From assembly GCF_000186245.1 (NCBI RefSeq), contig NC_014935.1, positions 1 through 64,000 of the forward strand: 64,000 bases of DNA, read 5' to 3'. This DNA is from Nitratifractor salsuginis DSM 16511. Lineage in GTDB: Bacteria; Campylobacterota; Campylobacteria; Campylobacterales; Sulfurovaceae. A program made the position numbers and the translations under genes. Positions 60,069-64,000 of this stretch are shown in pieces. Within the stretch, counting starts at the first letter, position 1; every line of letters begins with the position of its first letter. The notes beneath the pieces were generated by a model. It was not told where the DNA came from. It did no database searches and saw only the letters and a list, made by a program, of their open reading frames with translations.

Positions 60069-61259
60069 TCACTCTCTCTTCTTTCCTTTGATCTTGGCTC
60101 GCCACTCCTTCAAAGTCCGTTCAAATCCGATCCCGTCACTTTTATAGAAGCTTCTCGGTTCCGGGAGATACTCCTGCTCCACCCATCCACCGTAATCGTG
60201 GGGATAGCGGTAGCGTTTGCTGTGGGTTTTGATCGTTTCCGGTACTGGAAAGAGGTCGCCGCTGCGGATGGCCTTTTGGGCATCGTTGATCGCTGCGTAG
60301 GCGCGGTTGGACTTGGGGCTGGAGGTGAGGTAGATCACCAGTTGGGCCAGGGGAATTCGAGCTTCGGGATAGCCGATATGCTCCACAATCGTCAGGGTGG
60401 AGGCGGCGAGATTGAGGGCGTTGGGGTTGGCGTTGCCGATGTCTTCCGCCGCCAGGATCGCCAGGCGCCGGGCCAGGAATTCCGGCGGTTCGCCCCCTTC
60501 GATGAGGCGGGCGAGCCAATAGAGCCCCGCATCCACGTCGCTGCCGCGGATGCTTTTGATCATGGCGGAGGTCAGATCGTAATGGCTGTCGGCTTCGGCG
60601 GAACCGGCGCGGATCGCCTGGGGACGCAGGGAACGCAGGGTCTCCAGGGTCACGGGAGATTCGATCGCGGCCCCGCTCTCCAAGAGCCCCAGCATCGCCC
60701 GCAGATCCCCGCTGCTGGAGTGGATGAGGTAGGTTTCGGCTTCGGGGGTTACTTCGATATCTTCCCGCTCGAGCACGCGCCGCAGCATCGTTCTCATCGC
60801 GGATTCATCGAGGCTTTTGAGCTCGAAGAGATGACTCCGTGAGCGGATGGCGGCGGTGAGGGCGTAGTAGGGGTTCTGGGTGGAGGCCCCGACGATCAGC
60901 GCCCGCTGCTCTTCCATATAGGGCAGCAGGACCTCCTGCTGGGTCTTGCTGAGGCGATGGACTTCGTCGATAAAAACCAGGGGCTTTTGCAGGGCGTTGG
61001 CATATTTTTTGAAGAGTTGGCGCAGTTCGTCGATTTTGAGGGTGGTGGCGTTGAATTCGTGAAAAGGACGGTCGAGTTTTTTAGCAAGGATTCTCGTCAA
61101 GGTGGTTTTGCCGCAACCAGGAGGACCGAAAAAGAGGGAGTGGGGGAGAGCATCTTTTTCGACTAGCTTTCTAAAGGGGGCCTCGGGAGCGAGCAGATGT
61201 TCCTGGCCGACCATTTCATCGAGCGTCTGGGGCCGGTATTTCAGCGCAAGGGAAAGCAC
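60069..61259 (-). CDS. rarA: Replication-associated recombination ATPase RarA
   Basis: 396-residue AAA+ clamp-loader-like ATPase (MgsA/RarA) that acts at stalled forks. Walker A FGPPGCGKTT (near 44-53), Walker B PLVFIDEVHRL (near 93), the ASTQNPYYAL sensor, and the C-terminal RarA tetramerisation domain with GNANPNALNLA and the HDYGGWVEQEYLP tail. Length is normal for the phylum. Confidence 0.92.
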   Translation of the reverse strand: MLSLALKYRPQTLDEMVGQEHLLAPEAPFRKLVEKDALPHSLFFGPPGCGKTTLTRILAKKLDRPFHEFNATTLKIDELRQLFKKYANALQKPLVFIDEVHRLSKTQQEVLLPYMEEQRALIVGASTQNPYYALTAAIRSRSHLFELKSLDESAMRTMLRRVLEREDIEVTPEAETYLIHSSSGDLRAMLGLLESGAAIESPVTLETLRSLRPQAIRAGSAEADSHYDLTSAMIKSIRGSDVDAGLYWLARLIEGGEPPEFLARRLAILAAEDIGNANPNALNLAASTLTIVEHIGYPEARIPLAQLVIYLTSSPKSNRAYAAINDAQKAIRSGDLFPVPETIKTHSKRYRYPHDYGGWVEQEYLPEPRSFYKSDGIGFERTLKEWRAKIKGKKRE

Positions 61260-61332
61260 CGTATCGCCCTTTCACCTGATGTCGTGAAACGCTTTCCCCA
61301 TAACCAATGACCGGTGACTAAAGACATAAGGT

Positions 61333-61725
61333 TTATTGAATCACCTGGACGACATATTCCCGATTCTCTCTGGGGCCGTCGAATTCGCAGAAGAAGATCG
61401 CCTGCCAGGGGCCCAGATAGAGCTGGGCATCTTTGACGGGGACGACGATTCTCGGGCCGCAGAGGGTTGCTTTGATATGCGCGGGGGTATTGTCGTCGCT
61501 CTCATAGTTCATATCCGCCGGAGCGATCCGACTCAACGAGGAGAGAAAATCCCGTCTCAGTTTGGGGTCGGTCTTTTCAAACAGGACAATGGAGGCCGTG
61601 GTATGGGGGGTGAAGACGGTGCAGAGTCCGTCACGGATCCCCAAACGCATCACCTCATGGGCCACCGCCTCCGTGATATCGATCATTTCGGTTTTGTAGC
61701 TGGTTTCCAGGGTGATTTTAGTCAT
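61333..61725 (-). CDS. yjbQ: YjbQ/UPF0047-family protein
   Basis: 130 residues with the family pattern: TVFTPHTTASIVLFE (near 36-50), YESDDNTPAHIKATLCG (near 74-90) and the LGPWQAIFFCEFDGPR end. Weak thiamine-phosphate-synthase activity has been reported for relatives; the true role is unknown. It overlaps the pseudouridine synthase gene by eight bases. Upstream of it on the map (61260-61332) only a few CCAATGA-like units are seen. Confidence 0.88.
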   Translation of the reverse strand: MTKITLETSYKTEMIDITEAVAHEVMRLGIRDGLCTVFTPHTTASIVLFEKTDPKLRRDFLSSLSRIAPADMNYESDDNTPAHIKATLCGPRIVVPVKDAQLYLGPWQAIFFCEFDGPRENREYVVQVIQ

Positions 61726-62509
61726 TCTTTCTCGCCTCCTTCAGAAATTGATGCAGTGTATCGTACTCCTGTCTCGTGAAATAACGGGTCTTGTTCTCGG
61801 GGAGATTGTTGAGCTCCACCCAGCCGAATCCCACTCGCTTCAGATCCAGTACTTTCGCGCCGAAGTGCCCGAAAAACCGTCGGAGCTCCCGGTTCTTCCC
61901 CTCGGCGATCGTGACGCGGAGTTTGGTGTTTTTGCCGCTCTGCCCCCGGTATTGTACCTCGAGAAACGGGGCGAACTCCATCCGGGTGATTTCACTCTCT
62001 TTGTGTCCCCCTTCCCGGGCATCCTCGAGGATAAGCCCCTCCTTCATCGCCTTTTCCATTTCGGGGGTAAGGGGCTTGTCGATTTTGAGATTGTAGGTCC
62101 GGGGCAGTTTGCTCCCCATCAGGACATCGGCCACTTCGGGATTGTCCGTCAAGAGCAGCAAACCTTCACTGGCATAGTCGAGCCGGCCTACGGGGATGAA
62201 GTGGCGGAACTTCCCCGGGAGTTTGTGGTAGATGGTGGTGCGCCCCCGGTCGTCCCTTTTGGTGACCAGGACCCCCCGCGGCTTGTTGTAGACTACCATC
62301 GTCACTTCGCCCCGTTTCCTGGGATGGATCAGCTTGCCTCGGACGGCCACTTTGTCCTCGGGCCGGACTTTGTATCCGAAATCCTTGACCGGAAGGCGGT
62401 TGACGGTGACAAGCCCCTCCTCGATTAGTTTGTCGGCATCCCGCCGGGAATAGGGGGTATTGTGGGATATATATTTATTGAGGCGCATGCCTTCTTCATT
62501 TTGTTTCAT
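61718..62509 (-). CDS. Pseudouridine synthase (RluB/RsuA family)
   Basis: 263 residues: an N-terminal S4 RNA-binding domain (MRLNKYISHNTPYSRRDADKLI near 8-29) and the RsuA-type catalytic domain with the motif VGRLDYASEGLLLLT (catalytic Asp near 110) and GKNRELRRFFGHFGAKVLDL. It modifies uridine in ribosomal RNA; the site is not predictable here. It overlaps kdsD by four bases. Confidence 0.88.
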   Translation of the reverse strand: MKQNEEGMRLNKYISHNTPYSRRDADKLIEEGLVTVNRLPVKDFGYKVRPEDKVAVRGKLIHPRKRGEVTMVVYNKPRGVLVTKRDDRGRTTIYHKLPGKFRHFIPVGRLDYASEGLLLLTDNPEVADVLMGSKLPRTYNLKIDKPLTPEMEKAMKEGLILEDAREGGHKESEITRMEFAPFLEVQYRGQSGKNTKLRVTIAEGKNRELRRFFGHFGAKVLDLKRVGFGWVELNNLPENKTRYFTRQEYDTLHQFLKEARKND

Positions 62510-63501
62510 ACTTTCTCCGATTTGATGCCGGCACTGACCAGGTCGTGCAGGTGGATGACCCCATGGATACGATCTTCCTCGTCCAGGACCGGCAAGAGTT
62601 GGACTTTGGCCGCTTCGATGAGGGCCAGAGCGTCGCTGGCGAGCAGGGAAGTGTCCCGGATCGCTTTGGGGCCGGGGGTGGCGTAGTCGATAACGGGACG
62701 TTCCATATCGAAATCCGTGCGCATCAATGCCCGTCTCAGGTCTCCATCGCTCATAATCGCCTCCAGGCGCCCCTCACGGGTGATGAGCACGTTGCCCAGC
62801 TTCCCCTCGCTCATGGTGACGATCGCCTCTTTAAGCGGGGTTTGGGCTTCGACAATGGGCAAATCCTCCCGGCGCATCAGATCGGCCACCTTGACAAAGA
62901 GGCGTCTTCCCAGGGAACCGCCGGGGTGAAAGGAAGCGAAATCCTCTTTTTTGAAGTTGCGTTTTTTCATCAGGGCGACGGCCAGCGCATCCCCCAAAGC
63001 CATCGTGAGGGTGGTGCTGGCGGTAGGAGCCGCCCCCAGGGGGCAGGCTTCCCGCTCGACCGAGATATCCAGGACCGTATCGGCATAGCGGGCCAGGGTG
63101 GAGCTTTTGCCGGCGGTCATCGCCAGCAGGGGGATCCCGAAGCGCCGGATATGGGGCAGAATATTGGAGAGTTCTTCACTTTCTCCGCTGTAGCTGATGG
63201 CAAGCACCCCGTCTTCGGGTCCGATCATCCCCAGATCGCCGTGGAGAGCTTCACTGGGATGGAGAAAAAAGCTCGAGGTCCCTGTACTGGCGAGGGTGGC
63301 GGCTATTTTGGCTCCTACGAGCCCCGATTTTCCGATGCCGGTGACGATCAGTTTCCCTTTGAGGGCATAAATGCTCTCCACCGCTTCGACAAAGGCGGTA
63401 TCGATCCGATCCGTCGCAGAGAGAAGGGCTTGGGCCTCTATCTGCAAAGTTTCACGGGCACTCTCGACAAGGGATTGGGTATCGGGACGGTTTGAATTCA
63501 T
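62506..63501 (-). CDS. kdsD: Arabinose-5-phosphate isomerase KdsD/KpsF
   Basis: 331 residues: a SIS sugar-isomerase domain (about 30-190, VTGIGKSGLVGAKIAATLASTGT, SYSGESEEL, ASTTLTMALGDALAVALM) followed by two CBS domains. It makes arabinose 5-phosphate for KDO and lipopolysaccharide. The ATG at 63501 is chosen over one ten codons upstream because an extended -10 (TGCTATAAT, 63509-63517) lies between them; there is no Shine-Dalgarno, so the transcript may be leaderless. Confidence 0.92.
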   Translation of the reverse strand: MNSNRPDTQSLVESARETLQIEAQALLSATDRIDTAFVEAVESIYALKGKLIVTGIGKSGLVGAKIAATLASTGTSSFFLHPSEALHGDLGMIGPEDGVLAISYSGESEELSNILPHIRRFGIPLLAMTAGKSSTLARYADTVLDISVEREACPLGAAPTASTTLTMALGDALAVALMKKRNFKKEDFASFHPGGSLGRRLFVKVADLMRREDLPIVEAQTPLKEAIVTMSEGKLGNVLITREGRLEAIMSDGDLRRALMRTDFDMERPVIDYATPGPKAIRDTSLLASDALALIEAAKVQLLPVLDEEDRIHGVIHLHDLVSAGIKSEKV

Positions 63502-63508
63502 AGGGGAG

Positions 63509-63517
63509 ATTATAGCA
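63509..63517 (-). promoter_or_regulatory. Extended -10 box seven bases before the kdsD ATG
   Basis: TGCTATAAT on the minus strand. Only seven bases separate the -10 from the ATG, so transcription would begin at or near the start codon. Confidence 0.5.
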
Positions 63518-63545
63518 CAGGAAGGGCCCACGGCCCCGGCCCTTT

Positions 63546-64000
63546 TTAGACCAGGAAGACCGCAGGAATGATGATGGGGTATTTTTTGTAGCGCTTGAGG
63601 ATGTGTTTGCGCACGACCCCGCGCAGGTCGTCTTCGATCACTTTGTTGCTCACAGTCGGATCGACTTTGTTGTTGACGAGGTAGCTTTCGATGAGCTGTT
63701 CGATCTCTTTGGCGAACTGCTTGTCCTCCCGGTCGGGGACCAGCCCGTAGGAGGTGACGATGGGGTGATCGACCATCCGGCCGGTCTGGGTAGAGATCTT
63801 GGCCACGATGTTGACGACCCCTTCGGTGGAGAGTTTCTGGCGGTCATCGACGACATCGGCGTAGATCTCTTTGTTGTTCTGGTTGTCGATGTAGCGTTTG
63901 CCTGTTTTGACGGTTTTGACCTTTTTGATATATTTGGTCGTGATTTCGATCTGGTCTCCGTCGCTCATCAGCAGCATATTGCGCTCGTCGACGCCGCAGC
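63546..64000 (-). CDS. rnj: Ribonuclease J, C-terminal part (cut by window end)
   Basis: About 150 C-terminal residues, open to the window edge. The sequence VDERNMLLMSDGDQIEI...GKRYIDNQNNKEIYADVV and the helical C-terminal domain (FAKEIEQLIESYLVNNKVD...RGVVRKHILKRYKKYP) match the end of metallo-beta-lactamase RNase J of this phylum. The catalytic part lies beyond the window. It precedes kdsD, as in Helicobacter and Campylobacter. Confidence 0.85.
   Translation of the reverse strand, partial: CGVDERNMLLMSDGDQIEITTKYIKKVKTVKTGKRYIDNQNNKEIYADVVDDRQKLSTEGVVNIVAKISTQTGRMVDHPIVTSYGLVPDREDKQFAKEIEQLIESYLVNNKVDPTVSNKVIEDDLRGVVRKHILKRYKKYPIIIPAVFLV

Noticed and set aside
61297-61325. Another CCAATGA-type heptamer array before rarA
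   Set aside because: Only two to three loose units are visible, too few to call an array.

Overview
The window looks like the replication-origin end of a moderately GC-rich (by eye about 55% G+C) Campylobacterota chromosome. Evidence for this: dnaA-dnaN at the left edge with DnaA-box-like sites on both sides of dnaA; neighbour pairs that, from memory, also occur in Campylobacter/Helicobacter (pyrG-recJ, folE/tig-clpP-def-comM, speE-coaE-dapF, rnj-kdsD, a three-domain NifU next to NifS, lutABC); and pseudopilins cleaved at Ala^Phe. A Sulfurovum/Nitratifractor-like genus is a guess, not something I could test.

Layout. 1-5.9 kb: origin, dnaA, dnaN, pyrG, recJ. 6.0-9.1 kb: periplasmic rhodanese, then a nifS-nifU pair on the minus strand whose desulfurase and U-scaffold active sites are both missing. 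9.1-9.5 kb: an intergenic block of heptamer arrays carrying a REP-like element with its own terminal inverted repeats. 9.5-14.4 kb: folE divergent from tig-clpP-def-comM. 14.46-15.50 kb: a complete IS copy (22-bp TIRs, 9-bp target duplication) whose transposase is frameshifted near its N-terminus. 15.6-22.9 kb: yeiH/LysR divergent pair, mobA-MFS-RDD minus operon, a small unknown, nitrilase-family hydrolase, pcm and an HTH/coiled-coil protein. 23.2-25.5 kb: feoB-feoA behind a Fur-box-like site. 25.6-34.9 kb: YcbB-type L,D-transpeptidase, lutABC, nitroreductase, speE-coaE, dapF, a CPA2 antiporter and tRNA-Val. 35-42.4 kb: small lipoprotein, host-attachment-like protein, a zinc-ribbon membrane protein with no normal start codon, a 1,815-residue SdrD_B-repeat surface protein with a 485-bp internal duplication, and an IS30 transposase remnant. 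42.4-42.9 kb: four tRNAs (Gly, Leu, Cys, Ser). 43-50.4 kb: ilvD, a five-LysM NlpC/P60 hydrolase, a lipoprotein, rpmI-rplT and a HerA-like ATPase. 50.4-59.5 kb: a type II secretion locus in two divergent operons (K-L-M-N-C-D-E-J and G-H-I). 59.6-64.0 kb: membrane protein, rarA, and the rnj-kdsD-rluB-yjbQ cluster, with rnj cut by the window end.

Functional links: the origin/DNA-metabolism genes and the protein-quality module (tig, clpP, def) are housekeeping. feoBA supplies iron. lutABC oxidises lactate. The T2SS locus encodes an export machine but has no gspF or prepilin peptidase here. The surface protein, LysM hydrolase and L,D-transpeptidase are envelope functions.

Most unusual signals: (1) the nifS-nifU pair that keeps intact, overlapping reading frames and the [2Fe-2S] and Nfu cysteines but lacks the PLP lysine, the catalytic cysteine loop and all three IscU-type cysteines; (2) many intergenic arrays of 7-8 bp units, with the same unit order repeated at three loci, one array supplying the mobA stop codon; (3) the REP-like composite element; (4) the probable ATC start codon of the zinc-ribbon gene. 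All calls come from reading the sequence; no database search was run.
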